57,552 nt of DNA. Source: Caldivirga sp. MU80 (lineage in GTDB: Archaea > Thermoproteota > Thermoprotei > Thermoproteales > Thermocladiaceae). The notes beneath the pieces were generated by a model. That model worked only from the letters and a program-made list of their open reading frames with translations. It was not told the origin of the DNA and did no database searches. The position numbers were made by a program, and so were the translations under genes. Positions 44,848 to 52,941 of this stretch are shown here, piece after piece. The stretch is from assembly GCF_001663375.1 (NCBI RefSeq), contig NZ_LCTF01000011.1:1-57552 (forward strand), given 5' to 3'. Numbering within the stretch: position 1 is the first letter of the stretch; every line of letters begins with the position of its first letter.

Positions 44848-46011
44848 TCACCAGTTAACCCTTACCCTCTCCTCTAATGTAGCCTTATAGACCTCGTAAG
44901 TTTTCCTGGCTATTATGTCCCAGGTGTAACCCTTGGTCACGGTTTCCCTTGCCCTCTCCCCAAGTCTCTTAGCCAGCCCCTCATCCTTAAGCACCATTTC
45001 AGCGTAGTAGGCTATTTCATCAGGGTTATCTGGGTTGGCTAGTATGCCGTTGTCCATGTGCTTAACGAAGTCCGTTGGCCCACCCCTATTGGTTGCTATT
45101 AATGGCTTGCCCAGGGCCATTGCCTCAAGCGAACTTATACCGAAGGGCTCATACCTACTCGGTAGTATGACTAGGTTGGAGTGGTATATCACACTGTAGA
45201 GCTCGTCATCACTTACCCTACCGGTGAAGTATACCTTACTTCCCAAGCCCAGTTGGTTGACCAGGTTAACTAGGTATTCCCTCATTGGCCCATCACCAAT
45301 TATAACTAGCTTAACGTTACCTAACCTTGCCAGCAACTTGGCGAACGCCCTAATAACTGAGTCAGGGCCCTTCTCGTAGACTAACCTACCGTAGAAGACT
45401 ATGAGTAATTCCCAGGGGAGGGCGTAGTTTGAGCGTTCATACTTAGGTTTAAAGTTCAGTAGACTTTTATCCACACCGTTGGGTATCATTATTATTTTAT
45501 CGCTGGGTACCCCTAAGACCGATTTAACTTCATCAACCATGAGTCTACTGCACACTATAACCTTCCAAGCCTCGTATGCTAGTAGCCACTCCCACTCATG
45601 AATGTGCCTTGACTCAAGGCTGTGTAACCCACCTCTTCTCCCATACTCAGTGGCGTGTATGGTCGCTATGAGGGGTACCTTAAACCTATGCTTAAGTACG
45701 ATGCCGGCTGGTGCCGTTAACCAGTCGTGTACATGCACCAGGTCTACGTCACCTATGTGGCTTAACTCAGTGGCCATGAAAATGTTGAAGGAGTGGACCC
45801 AGGATGAGAAGTCAGGTACCCTGACCTTAAATGCATCAACCAAGTGCACACTAACCCCATCATCACTCATGTGCGAGTCCTCGTACCCTATCGTAGCCAC
45901 ATCAACACTCACCCCCAGCTTCACTAACTCGTGCGTTATGTGGTAAACATGCCTACCTAAACCTCCGACTATGTGTGGTGGGTACTCCCAGGATAAGTGT
46001 AAAACCCTCAC
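44848..46011 (-). CDS. GT-B glycosyltransferase, family 4 type
   Basis: 387 residues. The N-terminal domain starts with LHLSWEYPPHIVGGLGRHVYHI (nucleotide-sugar family starch-synthase-like Gly loop); the C-terminal domain has VFYGRLVYEKGPDSVIRAF and the EX7E motif in SRYEPFGISSLEAMALGKPLIAT (two segments: SRYEPFGISSLEAMA, LGKPLIATNRGGP). It uses a nucleotide sugar; either glycogen synthesis or surface glycan synthesis is possible. It overlaps the upstream half-gene by four bases. Confidence 0.9.
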   Translation of the reverse strand: MRVLHLSWEYPPHIVGGLGRHVYHITHELVKLGVSVDVATIGYEDSHMSDDGVSVHLVDAFKVRVPDFSSWVHSFNIFMATELSHIGDVDLVHVHDWLTAPAGIVLKHRFKVPLIATIHATEYGRRGGLHSLESRHIHEWEWLLAYEAWKVIVCSRLMVDEVKSVLGVPSDKIIMIPNGVDKSLLNFKPKYERSNYALPWELLIVFYGRLVYEKGPDSVIRAFAKLLARLGNVKLVIIGDGPMREYLVNLVNQLGLGSKVYFTGRVSDDELYSVIYHSNLVILPSRYEPFGISSLEAMALGKPLIATNRGGPTDFVKHMDNGILANPDNPDEIAYYAEMVLKDEGLAKRLGERARETVTKGYTWDIIARKTYEVYKATLEERVRVNW

Positions 46012-46586
46012 TCAGCAATCACCCTGCCCAACTCCTCGATTGACGGTACGTAGGTGGCCTTCACATTGTACTTATTCTTAAGGTTATCCACCGTGCCTTG
46101 CCTTACTGCGTAAACCCCATCGCATTGCCTAAAAATCCAACCCTCAATGCTTGCTATGGATGAGGCCATTACGTCATTCCAAGGATCACCACGTTCATAC
46201 TCTGTTGAAAGCACCACGCAATTAATGCTGGAACCCATGCAGCATGGCTGCGTTGACTTGGCCAGTAACCCCATTATGCAACCACCCCACTCAAAGCAGA
46301 CGATTTCGTCGAATTTGCCATCGACGCTGTACCTCATGTTAGCTACGACTTGCATTGATGAGCTAAGCCCATAGGATACCACGTTTGGGTAATCCTTAAT
46401 GGGTATGTTAATACCTATGACCTTAACGCCGCTGTAGTTTGGGGGATTGGCATTACCTGGAACCACTATGGTTACGTCATGTCCAAGGGCTCTAAGGACT
46501 GATGACAGTGAAAGTACCAGGTACTGGAGATCAGTTAGCTGTAAACCAATCCTTGGGTATTCCCATGAGAAACCTATGATGCGCAT
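46008..46586 (-). CDS. GT-B N-terminal-domain-only protein, upstream of the full glycosyltransferase
   Basis: 192 residues, which match only the N-terminal half of a GT-B enzyme: FSWEYPRIGLQLTDLQYLV at the start, VTIVVPG, then FEWGG, and an end in the linker helix (AVRQGTVDNLKNKY). No C-terminal nucleotide-sugar domain or EX7E motif follows; translation stops and the full enzyme starts in the ATGA overlap. So this is either a remnant of a duplicated gene or a regulatory partner of the next protein. Coupling favours a retained function. Confidence 0.72.
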   Translation of the reverse strand: MRIIGFSWEYPRIGLQLTDLQYLVLSLSSVLRALGHDVTIVVPGNANPPNYSGVKVIGINIPIKDYPNVVSYGLSSSMQVVANMRYSVDGKFDEIVCFEWGGCIMGLLAKSTQPCCMGSSINCVVLSTEYERGDPWNDVMASSIASIEGWIFRQCDGVYAVRQGTVDNLKNKYNVKATYVPSIEELGRVIAE

Positions 46587-46708
46587 TCATCGGCTAAATT
46601 CATAACCCTTTTTAAAGTTTAAACATGTAGATACTTTCCCTTTAAAAGCAAGAATTATTATAATTATGATTTTTAATAATTATTAAAAATGCATTAAAGA
46701 AGCCGCTA

Positions 46709-47164
46709 TTATTCAATAGTAACTTCAGTTGTATTATAACCAGGTAGTTTGGTTAGGTTGACTTGAAGTACACCATCCTTATAATACGCCTTAACATCAT
46801 CAAGCCTGATGTTGAATGGGAATTCAACCCTTCTACGCAGTTTATAATTCCCAAGTCTCTCAAGCAACATCGGTTTACCCGCGGTTACGTATGTAGTTGG
46901 CTCAGTGGTGATTTCAACGTAATTAATACCAACCCTTAACTTAATCTGCTCCTTACGTACACCCGGTATGTCGAAGAGTATTATCACCTTGTCACCATCC
47001 TCGTAAACATCAGCGGGTGGTTCCCTATCAATATCCTTACTGCCTGTGATAACAAGGTGGCTTATTATTCTTCTAAGGGACCTCTCCAACTCCGTGATCT
47101 CCCTGCCTATATTGACTTGGCTGTTTAAGGCACTCTGCTCCTCCTTAACTATCTGAACCTCCAT
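46709..47164 (-). CDS. hsp20: Small heat-shock protein, Hsp20/alpha-crystallin family
   Basis: 151 residues. The alpha-crystallin domain runs from about residue 52 to 145: PADVYEDGDKVIILFDIPGVRKEQ, seen as PADVYEDGDKVIILF and DIPGVRKEQIKLRV, then RRRVEFPFNIRLDDVKAYYKDGVLQV. The typical A-x-x-x-n-G-V-L motif is DGVLQVNL. The C-terminal IxI-type motif is weak (YNTTEVTIE). It holds unfolding proteins in oligomers. A TATA-like TATTTTAAAC lies upstream of the ATG. Confidence 0.93.
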   Translation of the reverse strand: MEVQIVKEEQSALNSQVNIGREITELERSLRRIISHLVITGSKDIDREPPADVYEDGDKVIILFDIPGVRKEQIKLRVGINYVEITTEPTTYVTAGKPMLLERLGNYKLRRRVEFPFNIRLDDVKAYYKDGVLQVNLTKLPGYNTTEVTIE

Positions 47165-47419
47165 ATATGGTTATTTGCGAAATAGGCATTAATAATGTGA
47201 TCGTTTAAAATAACAATAAGCCGTATGTTGAGTAAAGTGTATAGAACCCGGCACTGTGTTGAAGCTACCTGTTGGTGTCTCTGGGTGTGCCTAACTTCAA
47301 TGTATAATATTTAGACTTAGTTTTTAGATATAAGCAATGGTGATTACTGGGTAATAATTGATCCTGCCTATTAAGCATAAAGTATTTATAGGAGTGCGGG
47401 GTAGGTAACGTGATCTATA

Positions 47420-48466
47420 GTGTCACTTGAGTCCGAGACCAGGAGAATACAGTTAACCGGTGGATCAACATTAATAGTGTCATTACCTAAGGAGTGGGCT
47501 AGGCAACTTAACCTACAGCCCGGTGATGAGGTTATACTCCTACCGCAGAGGGATATGTCACTACTACTTGTGCCTAAAAAGACCATTAGGTCGGCTTTCA
47601 GCGAGGCTAAGATAGAGGTTACTGACGAGTTGGCTAAGGGTGATAGGCTAACCAGGATAACACTCGGCTATTACCTAGCTGGTTACGACATCTTCAGACT
47701 CTTCTTCAATCAAAATACCATAGGCATGAAGAAGGATATCAAGGACATTGCAAGGAGGAAGTTAACCGGCGTTGAGATAGTTGATGAGGGTAGGAATACG
47801 TTAACCCTTCAAAACCTCATAAACGTACCTGGTGACATAAGCATCAATGACATAGTCCTGAAGATAGTTAGGGTTACCGAAAGCATGCTTGATGATATTA
47901 AGGTTGCGTTAAGTACGATAGATAAGAATATTCTAATAGACATAGTTGAGAGGGATAATGAAGTTGACAGGTTCTACTGGTTATTAAATAGGATGCTTAA
48001 GAAGTTGACCACAAGCACCTATTACGCATCGGCCTCGGGTATTAAGGACCCGAGGACAATACTTGACTATGCCCTCATAAATAAGTCACTTGAGAGACTT
48101 TCCGACCACATAGTGCAGATAGCGAATGAACTGCTCCAGGTGGGTCAACAATACATTATGGGTATTCCTAAGGAGCAGAGGGATAAGGTTATCGAATATA
48201 TTGATAAGGTAATGGAATTAATAGGTATCCTAAGTAGGTCACTTTCATCACAACCAAGTAGCGTCAATGAGATAAATAATTTAATAGATTTAGCCAGAGA
48301 GAAGGCTAGGGAGGTTAGGGGGCTTCAGGGTAGCCTAAGGGAGTATGAGACCTCACCATCAATAATAGCATCCTTCGATTCAATACTCTACAGTATAGCC
48401 AGGATGCTTGAGTACATATCGGATATTGGGGAGGCATTACTAAACATTAACATTGAGGTTGGTTAG
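47420..48466 (+). CDS. PhoU-domain regulator with N-terminal AbrB-like domain
   Basis: 348 residues. Residues 1-50 are an AbrB/SpoVT-like swapped-hairpin DNA-binding domain (TRRIQLTGGSTLIVSLPKEWARQL, given as RRIQLTGGSTLIVSLPKEW). Two PhoU three-helix segments follow from about residue 120 (EVDRFYWLLNRML, and EYIDKVMELIGILSRSL). Such archaeal proteins are thought to regulate phosphate uptake. No Pst transporter lies nearby. The GTG start is preceded by a TATTTATAG box. Its end overlaps the convergent methyltransferase by 27 bases. Confidence 0.82.
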   Translation: MSLESETRRIQLTGGSTLIVSLPKEWARQLNLQPGDEVILLPQRDMSLLLVPKKTIRSAFSEAKIEVTDELAKGDRLTRITLGYYLAGYDIFRLFFNQNTIGMKKDIKDIARRKLTGVEIVDEGRNTLTLQNLINVPGDISINDIVLKIVRVTESMLDDIKVALSTIDKNILIDIVERDNEVDRFYWLLNRMLKKLTTSTYYASASGIKDPRTILDYALINKSLERLSDHIVQIANELLQVGQQYIMGIPKEQRDKVIEYIDKVMELIGILSRSLSSQPSSVNEINNLIDLAREKAREVRGLQGSLREYETSPSIIASFDSILYSIARMLEYISDIGEALLNINIEVG

Positions 48467-49057
48467 CCTAGTTAAATGAATAGTTGCCACATCTTCAAAC
48501 ATCATGTGTGTGTTGCCTATGATATCTATGAAGTAGAGGGGTTTAAAGGACCTTAATGATGATTCCATGAACTCTAGGCCATCGCCACTGACGGTAAGTA
48601 TAAATTCGCAGCATCCACTCTTAATAATGTTAATGACGCCTATCAACACGTCACCTCTATAGTTTCTGCATATTGATACATAGGCTGGGTCACCGCTACT
48701 TAGTTCATCCTCACTACACATTAAGTATGGTGTATTGAAGACGATTAAAGATCCACCTAACGGCCTTAGGCAATCCACTAAGTTACAACACACGGAATCG
48801 ACATTGTTTAACCCCTCATCACTAGCGTACTTGGCCGTCTCCTTAGCCGCCGTGCAGTTTAGATCAGTGGCTATGAGCCTTTTGAAATGGGATCCATGCA
48901 GCTTGGCCACGTTAACAATTATGTACCCTGAGCCGCTACCTACCTCAATGAAGTACTCATACTGGTGTTTGCTAATTCTAAGGAATGCTAATACAACATT
49001 AAGCGTTTGATACGTGTCGTCCGATGGCCTGTATATGAAGTCTGGGAAGTAAGCCAC
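48440..49057 (-). CDS. HemK/PrmC-like N5-glutamine methyltransferase (Mtq2-like)
   Basis: 205 residues. SAM-binding FIEVGSGSGYIIVNVAKL near residue 38, an acidic turn (ATDLNCTAA), and NTPYLMCSEDE, in place of the NPPY of glutamine methyltransferases. Pro to Thr in that motif is unusual and could change substrate. It starts with GTG directly after the rpoB stop, so it is cotranscribed and probably translationally coupled with rpoB. Candidate target: aRF1. Confidence 0.75.
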   Translation of the reverse strand: MAYFPDFIYRPSDDTYQTLNVVLAFLRISKHQYEYFIEVGSGSGYIIVNVAKLHGSHFKRLIATDLNCTAAKETAKYASDEGLNNVDSVCCNLVDCLRPLGGSLIVFNTPYLMCSEDELSSGDPAYVSICRNYRGDVLIGVINIIKSGCCEFILTVSGDGLEFMESSLRSFKPLYFIDIIGNTHMMFEDVATIHLTRLTNLNVNV

Positions 49058-52000
49058 TTAACCTACCGGTTCAGACAACTTCAACCTCGGGTATATCCCT
49101 AAGCTTATTAACTCCTGCAGGAGTAACTTAAAGGCATACGGTACTATGACCTTAGCTATCCTACCCTTATCACCGTGTATTGGACATACCGGCCTCTTCT
49201 TAAAGTCATCCCACCAAGCCATCATGCCACAGTCCTCACAGACGTACATAACGTACTTGTCACTGGACTCCACAAGCCTCTCCCTTAGTAGTGCGGCTGC
49301 ACCATGAGCTATCAAGACATCCCTCTCCATTTCACCGAGCCTTAACCCACCCTCCCTAGACCTACCCTCAGTGGGTTGCCTAGTCAGTATCTGCATTGGC
49401 CCAGTGGCCCTTGCATGTATCTTATCAGCAACCATGTGGTGAAGCTTCTGGTAATAAACAACACCTATGAATATGTCGGCTTCAAGCTTAGTACCCAGCA
49501 TGCCACTGTACATGGTTTCCCTACCACTCCACCTATAACCAGCCCTCATCAACATCTCCCTAATAACCCTCTCAGGCACACCCTCAAAGGGCGTGGCATC
49601 AATTAACGTGCCGTATAATGCAGCTGCCTTCCCTGCGATGGCCTCAAGCAACTGGCCAATTGTCATTCTACTCGGTAAGGCATGAGGGTTGATTATTATG
49701 TCTGGGGTTACTCCATTCTCGGTGAATGGCATATCCTCCATGGGCACTATCATGCCCACCACACCCTTCTGGCCATGCCTAGAGGCGAATTTATCACCCA
49801 GCTCAGGTATCCTAAGCTCCCTAACCTTAACCTTAATGAGCCTGAACCCCTCACTGCTCTCCGTTATTAACACCTGGTCAACGATGCCCTTCTCACCCCT
49901 TCTAACGGTTATTGAATTATCCTTCCACTCACCTGCGAGTTGGCTCTCAGCTAACGCACTGTAGAACCTCGGCGGGCTTATCTTACCGATTAAGACCTCC
50001 TTACTTGAGACGAAGACCTCAGGGGGCACTATACCATCCTCATCCAAGTGGGCGTAGGCCTCAGCACCCCTATAATCCCTAACCGTGGGTGGTGGGATCG
50101 TTATCTTATCGCTCTCACCCATCGGGTACCTCATGGCCTCGGTTTCATACGACCTATAGAAGATGCTCCTAAACATACCCCTCTCTATGGCGGCCTTATT
50201 AATCATGACCGCATCCTCTATGCTGTAACCCATGAATGAAACAAGGGCAAGTATCGCATTCTGCCCAGATGGCCTTGCACTATAGCCTATTAATTCAAGG
50301 CCCCTGGTGGTTACAAGTGGCCTTTCTGGGTAGAGAAGCAAATGCCCCCTGCTATCTATCCTGTACCTGTAATTAGCGTAGGGGAACCCAAGTGACTGCT
50401 TCGCCATTGCAGCCTCGTAGATGTTTCTGGGCGACTGATTGTGCTCTGAGTAGGGTATTATGTGGGCGGCTGCACCAAGCATGATGCTTGGTATTATCTC
50501 CATATGCGTATACCTGCTTAAGTCAATATCCTTAGTATCCCCTATCGTCACTAAGGCGTTCTCCTCCTCATCGGCATCAAGGTATTCAACTATCCCATTC
50601 TTAACTAAGTCGTCCCAAGTCCACTCACCCCGCCTTAACTTTTCAATATGCTCCTTCGTTAACCTTAACTTGCCGTTACTTATAATTAGCAATGGCCTCC
50701 TTAACCTGCCACCGTCACAGTTAACCCTAACTTCATTGAGCTTCTCGATGTAGCCGACATTAATTTCGTTACTAATGTCACCCCTCCTCCTAGCCTCCCT
50801 AATGGCCGCCACGAGCGCCTGGGGGTCCCTATGAACGCCGATTAACCTACCGTTGAGCAGTACGTTAGCTCCCTTAATCCCATTCCTCCTGGCCTCGAGG
50901 ACATCAATAACACCCATCTCCCTTAGCATGGCCTCCACTGATGATTCATCAACACCAACGGTGACTGTTGCCATTAAGGCTAAGTTCTTAACTAGGCCGC
51001 AGTTTTGACCCTCAGGGGTTTCTATCGCGCATAACCTACCCCACTGTGTTGGGTGTAGGTCCCTTGCCTCAAAGTGCGGTTGGGTTCTGCTCAGCGAGGA
51101 AACGACCCTCCTCAGGTGGCTTATGGTGGATAGGTAATTTGTCCTATCAAGCATCTGGGTGACGCCCGTCTTACCGCCAACCCAATTACCAGTTGATAAA
51201 GCATGTTTAAGCCTGTCACTGATTATGTCAGCCCTAACTATAGTCCTCAACTCAGGTATCTTCCCCCTCGAGTATTGCTTCTCAAGCTGGTTCCTAAGAT
51301 CCTGGACGAACTGGGCGAATATTGACCTGAACAATTGTGCAAGTAAATCACCCACTAACCTAACCCTCTTGTTAGACATGTGATCCTTATCATCTGGCTG
51401 CCTCCAACCCTTGTAAAGCTCAATGACACCGGCCACCGCTTGGCCTAGTTCAATGGCCTTGCTTAACCTAACCTTATCATCAGGTGAAGTGCCTAGGTGG
51501 GGGAGGAAGTACTTATCCAAGTACTCAAGCGCCCTCTGGATCCTAACATCCCTTGGGTGCCCGAGCACTATCCTCCTGCCAATGTAGTCCCTAGCCTCAT
51601 CCACGGTTGGGGCTACTTGAATAGCCATCTCAAAGGATGCAAGCAATTCCCTCTGGACCTCTTCATTATCACTAACCGCCAGTGCGATGTCCTGGTCCTT
51701 CTCTAGGCCAAGAGCCCTCATAACCACTGGGAAGGGCATCCTGGTGGGTATCTTGGGTATTTGGACGTAGATAACCCCATCCTTATGATACTCAATGGTT
51801 ACTGTAGTCCTGTAGCCGGGCCCCATTGATATTATCTTGGCTCTAGGTATCTTGGTGGCACCCCTCTCATCGAAGTCATATATCGGCTTGTTTAATGCTA
51901 AATCCTCCTGTGAAACCACAACCCTTTCGCTGCCGTTAATTATGAAGTAGCCACCTGGGTCATTAGGATCCTCAAGTTTCTTCATCATAGCCTGCGGCCT

Positions 52001-52453
52001 TAGGCCATATAGGTTGCAGTACTTGGACCTAACCATTATTGGTAAGTCCCCGAGGGGGACTGTCTCCGTGTACTCCTCGCCATTGATGTAAAGCATGACC
52101 TTGAGCCTCATGGGTGCTGCGTAGGTTATGTTCCTTAACCTAGCCTCCATAGGGTATATTACGTTCTCAACGCCTGTCGGTTCCTTAAACCTTGGCTTAC
52201 CGACCTCAACATCAGTAAACCTAACCTTAATGTCTCCCAGGTCTATGTTGAACTCCTGTATTATCTCCTTGAGCTTCCTATCCACGAAGTCATTAAATGA
52301 GTCCAACTGATGCCTAACCAAGCCGTAACTCCTTACGAAGGATTCAACCAAGGTCCACCTATCTTCACTTGGTATGTATCCTCCAGCGTCCTCCACCTTA
52401 AGTACCGGTAATGGCAGTAATGGCGTTTGAGAATCTCTCCTAGCTGCACTCAC
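49058..52453 (-). CDS. rpoB: DNA-directed RNA polymerase subunit B (Rpo2), unsplit
   Basis: 1131 residues, a single chain as in Crenarchaeota (in many Euryarchaeota it is split). Motifs include RLCAIETPEGQNCGLVKNLAL, given as IETPEGQNCGLVKNLA, near residue 480, DAVMINKAAIERGMF, LPSRMTIGQLLEAIAGKA, the catalytic HARATGPMQILTRQP region, GGLRLGEMERD, and a C-terminal zinc site (CEDCGMMAW...CPIHG). It is followed by a HemK-like gene rather than by rpoA1/rpoA2. The start is GTG 52453; TATA GTTTATAAA (52477-52485) is about 27 nt upstream. Confidence 0.97.
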   Translation of the reverse strand: MSAARRDSQTPLLPLPVLKVEDAGGYIPSEDRWTLVESFVRSYGLVRHQLDSFNDFVDRKLKEIIQEFNIDLGDIKVRFTDVEVGKPRFKEPTGVENVIYPMEARLRNITYAAPMRLKVMLYINGEEYTETVPLGDLPIMVRSKYCNLYGLRPQAMMKKLEDPNDPGGYFIINGSERVVVSQEDLALNKPIYDFDERGATKIPRAKIISMGPGYRTTVTIEYHKDGVIYVQIPKIPTRMPFPVVMRALGLEKDQDIALAVSDNEEVQRELLASFEMAIQVAPTVDEARDYIGRRIVLGHPRDVRIQRALEYLDKYFLPHLGTSPDDKVRLSKAIELGQAVAGVIELYKGWRQPDDKDHMSNKRVRLVGDLLAQLFRSIFAQFVQDLRNQLEKQYSRGKIPELRTIVRADIISDRLKHALSTGNWVGGKTGVTQMLDRTNYLSTISHLRRVVSSLSRTQPHFEARDLHPTQWGRLCAIETPEGQNCGLVKNLALMATVTVGVDESSVEAMLREMGVIDVLEARRNGIKGANVLLNGRLIGVHRDPQALVAAIREARRRGDISNEINVGYIEKLNEVRVNCDGGRLRRPLLIISNGKLRLTKEHIEKLRRGEWTWDDLVKNGIVEYLDADEEENALVTIGDTKDIDLSRYTHMEIIPSIMLGAAAHIIPYSEHNQSPRNIYEAAMAKQSLGFPYANYRYRIDSRGHLLLYPERPLVTTRGLELIGYSARPSGQNAILALVSFMGYSIEDAVMINKAAIERGMFRSIFYRSYETEAMRYPMGESDKITIPPPTVRDYRGAEAYAHLDEDGIVPPEVFVSSKEVLIGKISPPRFYSALAESQLAGEWKDNSITVRRGEKGIVDQVLITESSEGFRLIKVKVRELRIPELGDKFASRHGQKGVVGMIVPMEDMPFTENGVTPDIIINPHALPSRMTIGQLLEAIAGKAAALYGTLIDATPFEGVPERVIREMLMRAGYRWSGRETMYSGMLGTKLEADIFIGVVYYQKLHHMVADKIHARATGPMQILTRQPTEGRSREGGLRLGEMERDVLIAHGAAALLRERLVESSDKYVMYVCEDCGMMAWWDDFKKRPVCPIHGDKGRIAKVIVPYAFKLLLQELISLGIYPRLKLSEPVG

Positions 52454-52465
52454 AAGCCAACATCA

Positions 52466-52621
52466 TCACTGAGTAGGTTTATAAACTTTCATCTCCAATG
52501 AAGCCTTAACATGCGGTGATACTAGGCACTCCTCTATGCAGTCTGAAAGGCAACTCTCATTGACCCTAATATCACTATCGTAGCACTCCGCAACGCAAAT
52601 CTTGATGCACTCCTTGTTCAT
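52466..52621 (-). CDS. Small Cys-rich protein with paired CX3CX3C motifs (51 aa)
   Basis: An ORF too short for standard gene finders. It reads MNKECIKICVAECYDSD, then IRVNESCLSDCIEECLVS, and ends KVYKPTQ. Cys at 5, 9, 13 and 24, 28, 32 form two CX3CX3C runs separated by a turn, as in a helical hairpin that could hold metal or iron-sulfur, or be cross-linked by disulfides. A TATA-like AGTATAAAAATA (52644-52655, minus strand) lies about 29 nt before the ATG, which supports expression. Its 3' end contains the rpoB promoter. I know no family for it. Confidence 0.62.
   Translation of the reverse strand: MNKECIKICVAECYDSDIRVNESCLSDCIEECLVSPHVKASLEMKVYKPTQ
52477..52485 (-). promoter_or_regulatory. 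rpoB TATA box inside the end of the small Cys-rich gene
   Basis: GTTTATAAA (minus strand TTTATAAAC) is about 27 nt upstream of the GTG of rpoB, indicating a leaderless rpoB mRNA. It lies within the last codons (VYKPTQ) of the 51-residue ORF, so transcription of that small gene would run through the rpoB promoter. Confidence 0.55.
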
Positions 52622-52941
52622 AGACTTTAACGTACACTGCAAGTATTTTTATACTTTCCCTCGGAATGTAAGGTATTACCGCTAAGTATGAGCGAGACCT
52701 GTTTAAGTCTCCTTAGGGAAAGAAGCCATGAGGAATCAGCGATTACAAACCCATAGTGCAATTAATACTCATGGTTAATTACGGGTTAATTACGAAGAAT
52801 CGCTGCAACATGGATAGGCGACGCAGAGCGCTTTGGGCAAGTGTATTAAGGCATCCTCATTAAGCAAGGAAGAGCTAAGGGATTAGCCCTTTAGTGATGT
52901 TGCGAATATTTTAATAGCCCAACGAAATTTAGGCTGATGAA
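52622..52941. other. Intergenic region, 320 bp
   Basis: Left edge: promoter of the Cys-rich gene. Right edge: promoter of the DUF2070 gene (ATATTTTAATAG, about 52906-52917). In between, AAGTCTCCTTAGGG at about 52710 is a faint match to an IS left end, and no gene is seen. It is rich in short direct repeats (TAATTACGGGTTAATTACG at about 52774). Confidence 0.45.

Noticed and set aside
44827-44852. Possible C/D-box pair (ATGATTT ... CTGA)
   Set aside because: C box has two mismatches, spacing is 11, and no C'/D' pair is present.
52705-52725. Third possible solitary IS left end (AAGTCTCCTTAGGG)
   Set aside because: Only the first seven bases and part of the core match; no hairpin of proper size.
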